Source: Pseudomonas syringae
GTDB taxonomy: Bacteria > Pseudomonadota > Gammaproteobacteria > Pseudomonadales > Pseudomonadaceae
NCBI RefSeq assembly: GCF_021605415.1
Contig: NZ_WKEQ01000012.1
Location: forward strand, 83,611 to 147,610
Direction of reading: 5' to 3'
DNA: 64,000 nt
Below, in pieces: positions 37,201 through 45,423 of the stretch. Position numbers and translations under genes: made by a program. Position 1 is the stretch's first letter. The number at the start of each line of letters is the position of its first letter. The notes under the pieces are model-generated. The model ran no database searches. It was not told the DNA's origin and saw only the letters and a list, made by a program, of their open reading frames with translations.

Positions 37201-40150
37201 GGTCAGCGAGCGGTTTTTCCGCGAAGCGCAAAGCGCCCACGAAGCGCTGATCAACATGCTCGACGAACTGGCCGCCGGCCAGGAAATCACTCCGCAACCG
37301 CAACGTATTCGTGCCTTGCACGAACTGCTCGACGAGAGTCTCGACCCTTCGGCCATGGGCCTGATCCGCAGCGACGGCAGCCGCACGACGAGCATTCGCG
37401 AACTGGGCAGCGTCACGTCGGAGCTGGCGCACAGCGCCGGCGACATCGAGCAGGACGATGAAATTGTCGAGATCTTTCTTGAAGAGGCGGTGGACATTCT
37501 CGACAGTGCGGCCCAAGCCCTCGATCGTTGGCTGAGCGATCCGGACAACACCGCGCCGCTGTCATCGTTGCAGCGTGATTTGCACACGCTAAAGGGCGGC
37601 GCGCGGATGGCCGAGGTCGATGCTGTCGGCGATCTCGCCCATGAGCTTGAAGGCCTTTATCAGGGGCTGGCGGATCGTCGTCACCGTTACGACGAGGCAT
37701 TGGGCTTGTTGCTGGAGCAATGCCATCAGCGCTTGGCGGCGTTTCTTGAACACCTGCGCAACCACCAGGCGTTGCCCCCGGCAGAAGATCTGGTCGAAGC
37801 CATCGAGCAATGGCGTTCGGGCAAGACCGAGACGGCCCAGTCCCCGCCATCCACCGCCAGCCACGACGGCCCCGGCGCCGATCCTGAACTGCTGGACATT
37901 TTTCTCGAAGAAGGCTTCGACATCATTGAAAGCTCCGGCGCCGCGCTGCTGCGCTGGCAGGCCGAGCCGGGCAACCGCCAGGAAATCGAAACGCTGTTGC
38001 GCGATTTGCACACGCTCAAGGGCGGCGCGCGAATGGTCGAAATCGGCCCGATTGGCGACCTCGCCCATGAACTGGAATACCTTTACGAAAGCCTGTCGGC
38101 CGGCACGCTGAAACCCAGTGCCGAGCTGTTTGCGCTGGTGCAGCGCGGCCAGGATCGACTGGCGCAAATGCTCGACGGCGTGCGCGCCGGCCAGCCGTGC
38201 CCGCCAGCGGATCGCCTGATTAACGCGATCCAGACGTTCAGTCATTCGCTCACGCCCGAGCCGCCGGTTGCGTTGCCGACGGCGCCGGTCAAGGCAGAGC
38301 CGGCGGCACCGGTGGTCGACGCCGGCGCCGACATGGTCAAGGTGTCCGCCGAACTGCTCGACGACCTCGTTAATCTCGCCGGGGAAACCTCGATCTTTCG
38401 CGGGCGCATCGAGCAACAAGTCAGCGATGCGCAAGTGGCGCTGAATGAAATGGAAACCACCATCGAGCGCATGCGCGACCAGTTGCGTCGCCTCGACACG
38501 GAAACCCAGGGGCGCATTCTCAGCCGTCAGCAAGTGGATGCCGAACGTTCCGGTTACGAAGAATTCGATCCGCTGGAAATGGACCGCCACTCACAGTTGC
38601 AGCAGCTGTCCCGAGCGCTGTTCGAATCGGCATCCGACTTGCTCGATTTGAAAGAAACCCTCGACCGGCGCAACCGCGATGCGCAAAACCTGCTGCAACA
38701 GCAGGGCCGTATCAACACCGAATTGCAAGAAGGCCTGATGCGTTCACGCATGGTGCCGTTCGAACGGATGCTGCCGCGCCTCAAGCGCATTGTTCGCCAG
38801 GTCGCCGAAGAGCTGAACAAAGACGTCGCGTTCATCGTCGGCAACGCCGATGGCGAGATGGATCGCAACGTTCTGGAACGCATGGCCGCGCCGCTGGAAC
38901 ACATGCTGCGCAACGCCGTGGATCACGGTCTTGAATCCGCCGAAGCGCGGCTGGCGGCCGGCAAACCGGCGCAGGGGCGGATCACTCTCGACCTGTCGCG
39001 CGAGGGTGGCGACATCGTCTTCGACATCCGCGACGACGGCGCCGGGGTGCCGCTGGAGGCGGTGCGCAACAAGGCGATCAAGCGCGGCTTGCTGGTGCCG
39101 GACGCCAACATCAGTGACCGCGAAGTGCTGCAATTCATCCTTCAACCGGGTTTCTCGACTGCCGAAAAAATCACCCAGATTTCCGGGCGCGGCGTTGGCA
39201 TGGACGTGGTGCATGAAGAGGTGCGGCAACTGGGCGGCAGCATGAGCATCGACTCGGTGCCGGGGCAGGGCGTGCATTTCCGTATTCGCCTGCCGTTCAC
39301 CGTCTCGGTCAACCGTGCGCTGATGGTGCAGTGTGGCGAGGATCAATATGCGATTCCGCTCGACATCATCGACGGCATCGTTCGCGTGCTGCCCAACGAT
39401 CTGGAAGGGTATTTGCGCCTCGATCCGCCGAGCTACGACTACGCCGGCCAGCACTATGAATTGTGCTACCTCGGCGAACTGCTCAATACCGCGTCACGGC
39501 CGACATTGCTCGGCGAGAATCAGGCGCTGCCGGTGCTGCTGGTGCAATGCAACGAGCGGCACATCGCCGTGCAGGTGGACGCGATGGCTGGCACCCGCGA
39601 GATCGTCGTGAAAAGCCTCGGCCCGCAATTCGCGGCGGTGCAGGGCGTGTCCGGCGCGACGATCCTGGGCGATGGCCGGGTGGTGCTGATTCTTGATCTG
39701 CTGGCGCCGATTCGCGCGATGCAGGCCCGGGCGCCACGGCGGCCGGCGGGGCTTGAGGTCGAGGTCGAACCGTACAAGCCGTTGCTGGTGCTGGTGGTCG
39801 ACGATTCGGTCACGGTGCGCAAGGTCACCAGCCGCCTGCTCGAACGCCATGGCATGCAAGTGCTGACCGCCAAGGACGGCGTCGACGCCATGTTGCTGCT
39901 GGAAGAACACACGCCGGACGTGATGCTGCTCGACATCGAAATGCCGCGCATGGACGGCTTTGAAGTCGCGACCCGGGTGCGCAGCGACGAACGTCTGCAA
40001 CACCTGCCGATCATCATGATCACCTCGCGCACCGGGCAGAAACACCGCGACCGCGCGATGGCCATTGGCGTCAACGACTACCTCGGCAAGCCGTATCAGG
40101 AATCGGTGCTGCTCGAAAGCATCGCCCAGTGGAGCAAGAAACATGCATGA
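34247..40150 (+). CDS. chpA: hybrid chemosensory histidine kinase ChpA (PilL)
   Basis: A CheA-like kinase of about 1967 residues. Hpt-type modules with HxxKG-like motifs sit near His49 (HQVHG, divergent), 670, 809, 1113 and 1255 (HTLKG in the last four), with degenerate modules between. They are followed by dimerisation, an ATPase domain (NAVDHGLE, GRGVGMDVVHEEV, about 1548-1680), a CheW-like domain, and a C-terminal receiver with its acceptor Asp near 1895 (LLDIEMPRMDG). I take the ATG at 34247, preceded by GGAGCGG; an ATG at 34229 is possible. PAO1 ChpA is about 500 residues longer. Confidence 0.95.
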   Translation: MGDRHDYVALEWVKGEIAETLKQAHQAVEAVLDDPQASPALDDCLACIHQVHGSLQMVEFYGAALLAEEMEHLCAALQQNRVNHRDEALHLLLQALGQLPTYLDRVQGARRDLPLVVLPLINDLRSARGETLLSETSLFSPQLPELPPLSDEALALLEPAELPNVLRKLRQTLQMALVGLLREQDDLTHLGYLAKVFTRLEALCADAPLSPLWQVASALVEGMREGKIANSPALRSLFKDADKELKRLLDQGMPGINRPPPPELLKSLLFYIAKAEHPTGQMLTMKDRYSLDDALPDSAMVDEERARLAGPDRDAMRSVLAALCEELVRVKERLDLFVRSDRQHASDLDSLLAPLRQIADTLAVLGFGQPRKVIIDQLAVVLSLAQGQREPNDAILMDVAGALLYVEATLAGMVGTVEPESREDARLPTTDLTQIHQIVIKEARICLQQAKDMIIDYIDADWDRQQLQTLPALLTQVRGALAMIPLNRAASLVEACNGFIREHLLLDSREPGWQQLEHLADVITSLEYYLERLNDDPLAPGESLLDVAQEGLASLGYFPSEQHVPVLEDVLSPSEALVMQEVQALDDPHAVQSLADVLASPVSALNPPALTTPGSLMPPPDGEEPVDDELREVFLEETEEVLQVLREHLPRWTADVRDREALSELRRAFHTLKGSGRMVRALILGELAWAVENLLNRVLEDSVETVAAVQQLLADALHLLPDLIDEFANDAQRQRNDVDQLAARAHALAKGDAPPAAEDVEDVAALDPLLLQIFRNEAEIHLASLNRFLDQAAEHVPLAASDELQRALHTLKGSASMAGVLPITELAAPLDKLAREYKAHQMNLDLDEVEILLEAEGLFRVGLRQLKHDPLAPIPGAQALIERAAALLAERLESILSAPSSGLRIKRDPQLINNFLAQGMDILLDAESLLQRWQQHPGERQELSALLDELTTLGEGAHLADLLPVDVLCEALLDLYGAVEESSLAVSERFFREAQSAHEALINMLDELAAGQEITPQPQRIRALHELLDESLDPSAMGLIRSDGSRTTSIRELGSVTSELAHSAGDIEQDDEIVEIFLEEAVDILDSAAQALDRWLSDPDNTAPLSSLQRDLHTLKGGARMAEVDAVGDLAHELEGLYQGLADRRHRYDEALGLLLEQCHQRLAAFLEHLRNHQALPPAEDLVEAIEQWRSGKTETAQSPPSTASHDGPGADPELLDIFLEEGFDIIESSGAALLRWQAEPGNRQEIETLLRDLHTLKGGARMVEIGPIGDLAHELEYLYESLSAGTLKPSAELFALVQRGQDRLAQMLDGVRAGQPCPPADRLINAIQTFSHSLTPEPPVALPTAPVKAEPAAPVVDAGADMVKVSAELLDDLVNLAGETSIFRGRIEQQVSDAQVALNEMETTIERMRDQLRRLDTETQGRILSRQQVDAERSGYEEFDPLEMDRHSQLQQLSRALFESASDLLDLKETLDRRNRDAQNLLQQQGRINTELQEGLMRSRMVPFERMLPRLKRIVRQVAEELNKDVAFIVGNADGEMDRNVLERMAAPLEHMLRNAVDHGLESAEARLAAGKPAQGRITLDLSREGGDIVFDIRDDGAGVPLEAVRNKAIKRGLLVPDANISDREVLQFILQPGFSTAEKITQISGRGVGMDVVHEEVRQLGGSMSIDSVPGQGVHFRIRLPFTVSVNRALMVQCGEDQYAIPLDIIDGIVRVLPNDLEGYLRLDPPSYDYAGQHYELCYLGELLNTASRPTLLGENQALPVLLVQCNERHIAVQVDAMAGTREIVVKSLGPQFAAVQGVSGATILGDGRVVLILDLLAPIRAMQARAPRRPAGLEVEVEPYKPLLVLVVDDSVTVRKVTSRLLERHGMQVLTAKDGVDAMLLLEEHTPDVMLLDIEMPRMDGFEVATRVRSDERLQHLPIIMITSRTGQKHRDRAMAIGVNDYLGKPYQESVLLESIAQWSKKHA

Positions 40151-40613
40151 GCGGCGCCACAACCCTCGCACCAGCCAACTCACCGGGCTGCTGCTGCCGC
40201 TGGCGGATCGCAACTTGATCCTGCCCAACGTCGCCGTGGCCGAGTTGATCGACTACCAGCCGAGCGCCTTCGATCTGGACACACCGCCGTGGTATCTGGG
40301 GCGAGTGATGTGGCGGCAGCGGCAGATTCCGTTGCTGAGCTTCGAGTCGGCGTGCGGCAACAAAATCGTCATCGGCGAACGCGCGCGAATCGTCATTCTC
40401 AATGCCCTTGGCGGGTTGCCGGAGTTGAAATTCATTGCGCTGCTGGTACAGGGAATCCCTCGGTCGTACAAACTCGACAGTCAACTGAGCTATGTCGACG
40501 TGCCTTTGTGTGCGCTGGAGCAGGCGGCGGTGCAGGTCGGCGAACAAGTGGCGAAGGTCCCGGATTTGTTGGGGTTGGAGCGGTTGTTGGTGGAGGCTGG
40601 GTTGGCGGGCTGA
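40143..40613 (+). CDS. chpC: CheW-like adaptor ChpC
   Basis: A 156-residue CheW-domain protein overlapping the chpA stop by 8 bases. Landmarks are LLPLADRNLILPNVAVAELI and WYLGRVMWRQRQIPLLSFE. It corresponds to PAO1 ChpC, an adaptor that may connect a second receptor to ChpA. In PAO1 chpB (methylesterase) sits between chpA and chpC; here it is missing. No chpD or chpE follows. Confidence 0.88.
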   Translation: MHERRHNPRTSQLTGLLLPLADRNLILPNVAVAELIDYQPSAFDLDTPPWYLGRVMWRQRQIPLLSFESACGNKIVIGERARIVILNALGGLPELKFIALLVQGIPRSYKLDSQLSYVDVPLCALEQAAVQVGEQVAKVPDLLGLERLLVEAGLAG

Positions 40614-40643
40614 TCCGGAGTGTGTGTTGCTTTTACCGGCCTC

Positions 40644-40739
40644 ATCGCTGGCAAGCCAGCTCCCACAGTGTCCGCGGTGACGCACAAATCCGTGAACCAC
40701 ACAAAACCCTGTGGGAGCGGGCTTGCTCGCGAAGGCGTC
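40644..40739. repeat. REP pair, mixed subtypes
   Basis: ATCGCTGGCAAGCCAGCTCC from 40644 (continuing CCACAG) faces CTGTGGGAGCGGGCTTGCTC from about 40709 (continuing GCGAAGG). The left unit is the CTGGCAAGCCAG subtype and the right one a CGGGCTTGCTCGCG variant. Confidence 0.85.
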
Positions 40740-40929
40740 AGTCGCCGCACCCAAAGCCGACAGACAAATCACCATTTTTTGCAGCGCATTAAACACCCCC
40801 GCAGCACGCCTGTTTAAAGACACTCGGTGTTACGCCCCACCGGCCTACAAATCCTTGCGCCGCTGCCTACCACTAAGCCAGAATCCGCCGGCTTGTGCCT
40901 CTGGGGCTTGCTGCGTAACTTGGATCGGG

Positions 40930-41132
40930 TCACTGATTCGCAGTGATCGGGTTTAGCAGCCCGGCTTCGTTCGCTCCCGGTCGTATAAGTGTCATCCGGT
41001 CAGGCATTTGCCTGTGCTTGATGGTGGCTGTGCGCTTGGCACCTTCGGGTGCGCCGGGTTGGGAGTGACCGGTCTGCTAACTTGCGCATAGCCGCCACCC
41101 TACCGTTTAGCAGCGGGAAGGTGAGGCTTCAC
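40930..41132 (+). ncRNA. putative structured leader RNA of the DUF6124-like gene
   Basis: A run of inverted repeats that would fold in RNA: TCACTG-ATTCG-CAGTGA (40930-40946), CGGG-TTTAGCAG-CCCG (40948-40963), CAGGC-ATTT-GCCTG (41001-41014), a closing stem 41023-41035 with 41084-41099 (13 pairs with a 3-base bulge and one G-U pair) enclosing GCACC-TTCG-GGTGC (41039-41052), then CCG-TTTAGCAG-CGG (41103-41116) and GTGA-GGCT-TCAC (41121-41132) just before the ribosome-binding sequence. CTGCTAA at 41074-41080 complements the loop of both TTTAGCAG hairpins, which suggests a pseudoknot or switch. Function and family are unknown to me. Confidence 0.6.
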
Positions 41133-41146
41133 AGAGGAACACTTCC

Positions 41147-41512
41147 ATGTTCAAAGTAACCCCAAATCCGCCGCCCACCGACCCAACATCCCCCTACGAA
41201 TCCACCGATTCAAAGAAACTCCACGAAGCCGCCGAACGCGCCCTCGACCACTATCTCTGCCCGGCGACCGCCGACATCATGGCCGCGCCTTATAAAGCCA
41301 ACACGCTGTACATGGCCAGCCCCGAAGCCGATACCGAATCCCTGCTGGTCGACGCCAGCGAAACCCTCGGTTCAGCCACCGTCATGCTCAACAACCACGC
41401 CGCGCTGCTCGAAGGCACGCACCGCAAAACCGTGCAGGGGATTGCTCAGGTGGTGATGGTGGCTGAGATGGCCGTTAATCGTGTGTTGGATCGATTGGTG
41501 CCGACCGCCTGA
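41147..41512 (+). CDS. DUF6124 (formerly DUF3077) family protein
   Basis: A 121-residue small soluble protein found in Pseudomonas. It has a Pro-rich N terminus, a helical segment around residues 25-37 and a C-terminal helical half rich in Ala, Val and Met (TVQGIAQVVMVAEMAVNRVL). It has no signal peptide or TM segment. I assign the family from memory of such proteins; function unknown. It is preceded by GAGGAACACTTCC and by a large structured leader, and lies between two REP pairs. Confidence 0.75.
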   Translation: MFKVTPNPPPTDPTSPYESTDSKKLHEAAERALDHYLCPATADIMAAPYKANTLYMASPEADTESLLVDASETLGSATVMLNNHAALLEGTHRKTVQGIAQVVMVAEMAVNRVLDRLVPTA

Positions 41513-41526
41513 TTTTTCAGTGAGTT

Positions 41527-41637
41527 CACCGGCCTCATCGCTGGCAAGCCAGCTCCCACAGTATCTGCGGCGATTCATGAGTTTTTGAACGCCCACATAA
41601 CCCTGTGGGAGCTGGCTTGCCAGCGATGAGGCCGGTG
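41527..41637. repeat. REP pair with perfect 35-base arms
   Basis: Arms 41527-41561 and 41603-41637 are exact inverse copies of 35 bases (start CACCGGCCTCATCGCTGGCA). The 41-base spacer is not palindromic. This is the most perfect REP doublet of the window and follows the DUF6124-like gene. Confidence 0.95.
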
Positions 41638-41639
41638 AC

Positions 41640-41658
41640 CATTACGCTCACCGTAATG
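41640..41658 (+). promoter_or_regulatory. putative LysR-type (MdcR) operator of the mdc operon
   Basis: CATTACG-CTCAC-CGTAATG is a perfect 7-base palindrome containing ATTAC-N7-GTAAT, the T-N11-A layout of LysR-type sites, 80 bases upstream of mdcA. The only LysR gene nearby is mdcR at the far end of the cluster. Confidence 0.6.
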
Positions 41659-41737
41659 ATTCACCGCCGTGCTTGATTGATGCCTTCCCCGACCACGCCT
41701 ACGGTAGCTCCCACGACAGCGAACCCGTGGAGTGGTC

Positions 41738-43408
41738 ATGACAACAACAATATCCCCCGACTCGCGCTGGACGCGGCGGCGTGACGAGAAGCAGCGCCGT
41801 CTCGACAAGGTGCGCGGCCTGGCCGACGGAGCGGTGCTGCCCACCGACAAGATCGTCGCGGCGCTAGAAGCGCTGATTCTGCCCGGCGACCGTGTGGTGC
41901 TGGAGGGCAACAACCAGAAGCAGGCGGATTTCCTGTCCCGCTCGCTCGCCAAGGCTGATCCGCAAAAACTGCACGACTTGCACATGATCATGCCCAGCGT
42001 CGGTCGTTCTGAGCATCTGGATCTGTTCGAACGCGGCATCGCCCGCAAGCTCGATTTCTCCTTCGCCGGCACCCAAAGCCTGCGCATCAGCCAGTTGCTT
42101 GAAGACGGCTTGCTGGAAGTCGGCGCGATTCACACCTACATCGAACTCTACGCACGACTGGTGGTGGATCTGATCCCCAACGTCGTGCTCTCGGCCGGTT
42201 TCATGGCCGACCGCGCCGGCAACATCTACACCGGCCCCAGCACCGAAGACACCCCGGCATTGATCGAACCGGCCGCGTTCAGCGACGGCATCGTCATCGT
42301 TCAGGTCAATCAACTGGTCGACGACGTCAGCGAGCTGCCGCGCGTGGACATCCCGGCTTCGTGGGTCGACTTTGTGGTGGTCGCCGACAAGCCGTTCTAC
42401 ATCGAACCGCTGTTCACCCGCGATCCGCGCCACATCAAGCCTGTGCATGTGTTGATGGCGATGATGGCGATCCGTGGCATCTACGAAAAACATAACGTGC
42501 AGTCGCTCAATCACGGCATCGGTTTCAACACCGCCGCCATCGAATTGATCCTGCCGACCTACGGCGAATCCCTCGGCCTCAGAGGCAAGATCTGCCGCAA
42601 CTGGACGCTCAATCCGCACCCGACGCTGATCCCCGCCATCGAAAGCGGCTGGGTCGAAAGCGTGCATTGTTTCGGCACCGAACTGGGCATGGAGAAATAC
42701 ATCGCCGCGCGCCCGGACGTATTCTTCACCGGCCGCGACGGCTCGCTGCGTTCCAACCGCATGGTCTGCCAACTGGCCGGGCAATACGCGGTGGATTTGT
42801 TCATAGGCGCGACGTTGCAGGTCGATGGCGACGGCCATTCTTCGACCGTAACCCGTGGCCGCCTGGCCGGTTTCGGCGGTGCGCCGAACATGGGCCACGA
42901 CCCGCGCGGTCGCCGCCACGGCACCCCGGCGTGGCTCGACATGCGCCACGGCGACGCCGAACAACCGATGCTCGAACGCGGCAAAAAACTCGTGGTGCAA
43001 ATGGTCGAGACGTTCCAGGAGGGCGGCAAACCGACCTTCGTCGAAACCCTCGACGCCGTGGAAGTGGCGAAGAAAAGCGGCATGCCGCTGGCGCCGATCA
43101 TGATCTACGGCGACGACGTCACCCACCTGCTCACCGAAGAAGGCATCGCCTACCTGTACAAGGCGCGCTCGCTGGAAGAGCGTCAGGCGATGATCGCCGC
43201 TGTCGCCGGGGTGACCGCCATCGGCCTGCGCCACAACCCGAAAGACACCGAACGCATGCGCCGCGAAGGCCTCATCGCGTTGCCCGAAGACCTCGGCATC
43301 CGCCGCACCGACGCCACCCGCGAACTGCTCGCGGCCAGGAGCGTGGCCGATCTTGTCGAGTGGTCCGGCGGCCTCTACAACCCGCCCGCGAAATTCAGGA
43401 GCTGGTAA
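41738..43408 (+). CDS. mdcA: malonate decarboxylase alpha subunit (acetyl-S-ACP:malonate ACP transferase)
   Basis: A 556-residue subunit that exchanges the acetyl on the acyl carrier protein MdcC for malonate, a CoA-transferase-like reaction. Recognisable segments are [19 protein letters not shown] and [22 protein letters not shown]. The ATG at 41738 is favoured over the GTG two codons upstream. It starts a tightly packed operon; its stop overlaps mdcB by one base (TAATG). Confidence 0.96.
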   Translation: MTTTISPDSRWTRRRDEKQRRLDKVRGLADGAVLPTDKIVAALEALILPGDRVVLEGNNQKQADFLSRSLAKADPQKLHDLHMIMPSVGRSEHLDLFERGIARKLDFSFAGTQSLRISQLLEDGLLEVGAIHTYIELYARLVVDLIPNVVLSAGFMADRAGNIYTGPSTEDTPALIEPAAFSDGIVIVQVNQLVDDVSELPRVDIPASWVDFVVVADKPFYIEPLFTRDPRHIKPVHVLMAMMAIRGIYEKHNVQSLNHGIGFNTAAIELILPTYGESLGLRGKICRNWTLNPHPTLIPAIESGWVESVHCFGTELGMEKYIAARPDVFFTGRDGSLRSNRMVCQLAGQYAVDLFIGATLQVDGDGHSSTVTRGRLAGFGGAPNMGHDPRGRRHGTPAWLDMRHGDAEQPMLERGKKLVVQMVETFQEGGKPTFVETLDAVEVAKKSGMPLAPIMIYGDDVTHLLTEEGIAYLYKARSLEERQAMIAAVAGVTAIGLRHNPKDTERMRREGLIALPEDLGIRRTDATRELLAARSVADLVEWSGGLYNPPAKFRSW

Positions 43409-44280
43409 TGCACGCACTCAACCTGCAAGCGAAACCGCTGTCACTGAGCGAACGCCTGGCGGATCTGGCCGTGGACGCATTGATCGACGAGGCCGATCTG
43501 TCGCCGAAACCGGCACTGGTCGACCGTCGTGGTAACGGCGCTCACACCGATCTGCACCTGGGCCTGATGCACGCGTCGGCGCTGTCGTTGTGGCCGGCGT
43601 TCAAGGAAATGGCCGAGGCTGGCGGCGTTACCGGTGAGATCAACGTGACGCTGCGCGAGAGCATCGGGCGCATTGGTCGCGAAGGTGAACTCGCCATGAT
43701 GACCACCACCGACGGCGTGAACACTCATCGCGGCGCAATCTGGGCGCTCGGTTTGTTGGTCACTGCCGCCGCGCTTGAGCCGCAATCCACCGGCGCCCGC
43801 GCTGTCGCGTTGCGCGCCGCACGTCTGGCCTTGCTCGATGATCGTCACGCCCCGCGCCCACTCAGCCACGGAGCACAAGTTGCCGCGCGTTACGGCGCAC
43901 GCGGTGCCCGAGAAGAAGCGCAACTGGCCTTTCCGTCCGTGTTGCAACGGGGTCTGCCGCAACTGAACAAAAGCCGCGCCGCCGGCCACGGCGAGCAGAA
44001 CGCCCGACTTGACGCCTTGCTCGCGATCATGACCGGCCTGGCCGACACCTGCGTGCTCTATCGCGCCGGTGAACAAGGCTTACAGGCCATGCAGGCCGGC
44101 GCCCAAGCGGTGCTGGATGCCGGTGGCAGCGCGAGCCTCGCCGGTCGCCGTCGCCTGCACGCACTCGATCAACAACTCATCGCATTGAATGCCTCGCCCG
44201 GTGGCGCGGCCGACTTGCTCGCCGCCACCCTTTTGCTCGACCGCATCGAGCACGACGGCACCCTTCAGGGAGCGTTTTGA
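43408..44280 (+). CDS. mdcB: triphosphoribosyl-dephospho-CoA synthase MdcB
   Basis: A 290-residue CitG/MdcB family enzyme that makes 2'-(5''-triphosphoribosyl)-3'-dephospho-CoA from ATP and dephospho-CoA, the precursor of the MdcC prosthetic group. Diagnostic segments are [20 protein letters not shown] and [19 protein letters not shown]. The start at 43408 overlaps mdcA; a much longer frame reading back into mdcA is not real. It overlaps mdcC by one base. Confidence 0.95.
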   Translation: MHALNLQAKPLSLSERLADLAVDALIDEADLSPKPALVDRRGNGAHTDLHLGLMHASALSLWPAFKEMAEAGGVTGEINVTLRESIGRIGREGELAMMTTTDGVNTHRGAIWALGLLVTAAALEPQSTGARAVALRAARLALLDDRHAPRPLSHGAQVAARYGARGAREEAQLAFPSVLQRGLPQLNKSRAAGHGEQNARLDALLAIMTGLADTCVLYRAGEQGLQAMQAGAQAVLDAGGSASLAGRRRLHALDQQLIALNASPGGAADLLAATLLLDRIEHDGTLQGAF

Positions 44281-44579
44281 TGGAAACCTTATCCTTTGAA
44301 TTTCCCGCCGGGCAGCCGCCACGGGGCCGGGCGCTGGTGGGCTGTGTCGGCTCGGGCGATCTGGAAGTGCTCATCGAACCGGGGCTGGCCGGCAAGCTGA
44401 CAATCAACGTACAGACGTCGGTCAACGGCGCCGAGCAGCGCTGGCAGCACCTGTTTGCGCGGATGTTCGACGGTCAGACGCCGCCGGCCATGGCCATCGA
44501 TATCCACGATTTCGGCGCGACCCCGGGCGTGGTGCGCCTGCGTCTGGAGCAAGGCTTCGAGGAGATCGCTCATGACTGA
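44280..44579 (+). CDS. mdcC: malonate decarboxylase acyl carrier protein (delta subunit)
   Basis: A 99-residue carrier protein carrying the phosphoribosyl-dephospho-CoA group on a conserved Ser, probably in the GCVGSGDLEVLIEP region near residue 25. The prosthetic group binds malonate and acetate as thioesters. It overlaps mdcB by 1 base and mdcD by 8 bases. Confidence 0.94.
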   Translation: METLSFEFPAGQPPRGRALVGCVGSGDLEVLIEPGLAGKLTINVQTSVNGAEQRWQHLFARMFDGQTPPAMAIDIHDFGATPGVVRLRLEQGFEEIAHD

Positions 44580-45423
44580 TCACGCCGCGCTGCTCAACAA
44601 GCAATCCTTCGTCGAACTCGGTGCACGGCAACGGGCGAAAGCCTTGCTCGACGTCGGCACCTTTCGCGAACTGCTCGATCCGTTCCAGCGTGTGATGTCG
44701 CCGTGGCTCGAACGCCAAGGCGTAGTGCCCCAGGCCGATGACGGCGTGATCATCGCCAAAGGCAACATCGACGGACTGCCCGTGGTGATCGCCGCGATCG
44801 AAGGCGCGTTTCAGGGTGGCAGCCTCGGCGAAGTCGGCGGGGCGAAGATTTCCGGTGCGCTGGAACTGGCCGCCGAAGACAACCGCAAAGGCATTCCGAC
44901 CCGCGCCGTGTTGCTGCTGGAAACCGGTGGCGTGCGTTTGCAGGAGGCCAATCTTGGTCTCGCGGCGATTGCCGATATTCATGCGGCGATTGTCGATTTG
45001 CAGCAATACCAACCGGTGGTTGGCGTGGTCGCCGGCAGTGTCGGTTGCTTTGGCGGCATGTCGATTGCCGCCGGGTTGTGCAGTTATTTACTGGTGACAC
45101 AGGAAGCACGCCTGGGCCTCAACGGCCCGCAGGTGATCGAGCAGGAAGCCGGGATCGAAGAATACGATTCCCGTGACCGGCCGTTCATCTGGAGCCTGAC
45201 CGGTGGCGAGCAACGTTTCGCCAGCGCACTGGTGGATCGCTATGCCGCCGATGACGTTGCGCAGATCCGCAATCAGGTCAGCCAGTTGCTGCAACAGGGC
45301 TTGCCCGCGCAGCCGCGCAGTCGCCAGTCGGCGCTGTTTCTGCAACGTCTGGCGCAACTGGACACCGAACCGCAAATCGAGCCGTCGACGGTTCGCGATC
45401 TGTATCAAGGAGAGCGCTCATGA
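44572..45423 (+). CDS. mdcD: malonate decarboxylase beta subunit
   Basis: A 283-residue crotonase-fold subunit that with MdcE decarboxylates malonyl-S-ACP to acetyl-S-ACP. Landmarks are GGSLGEVGGAKISGALELA and VAGSVGCFGGMSIAAGLCSY, similar to carboxyltransferase domains of biotin-dependent enzymes. It overlaps mdcC by 8 bases and mdcE by 4. Confidence 0.96.
   Translation: MTDHAALLNKQSFVELGARQRAKALLDVGTFRELLDPFQRVMSPWLERQGVVPQADDGVIIAKGNIDGLPVVIAAIEGAFQGGSLGEVGGAKISGALELAAEDNRKGIPTRAVLLLETGGVRLQEANLGLAAIADIHAAIVDLQQYQPVVGVVAGSVGCFGGMSIAAGLCSYLLVTQEARLGLNGPQVIEQEAGIEEYDSRDRPFIWSLTGGEQRFASALVDRYAADDVAQIRNQVSQLLQQGLPAQPRSRQSALFLQRLAQLDTEPQIEPSTVRDLYQGERS

Noticed and set aside
42667..43407. Upstream extension of mdcB inside mdcA
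   Set aside because: The conserved MdcB start is the ATG at 43408, coupled to the mdcA stop; the extension is an out-of-frame reading of mdcA.
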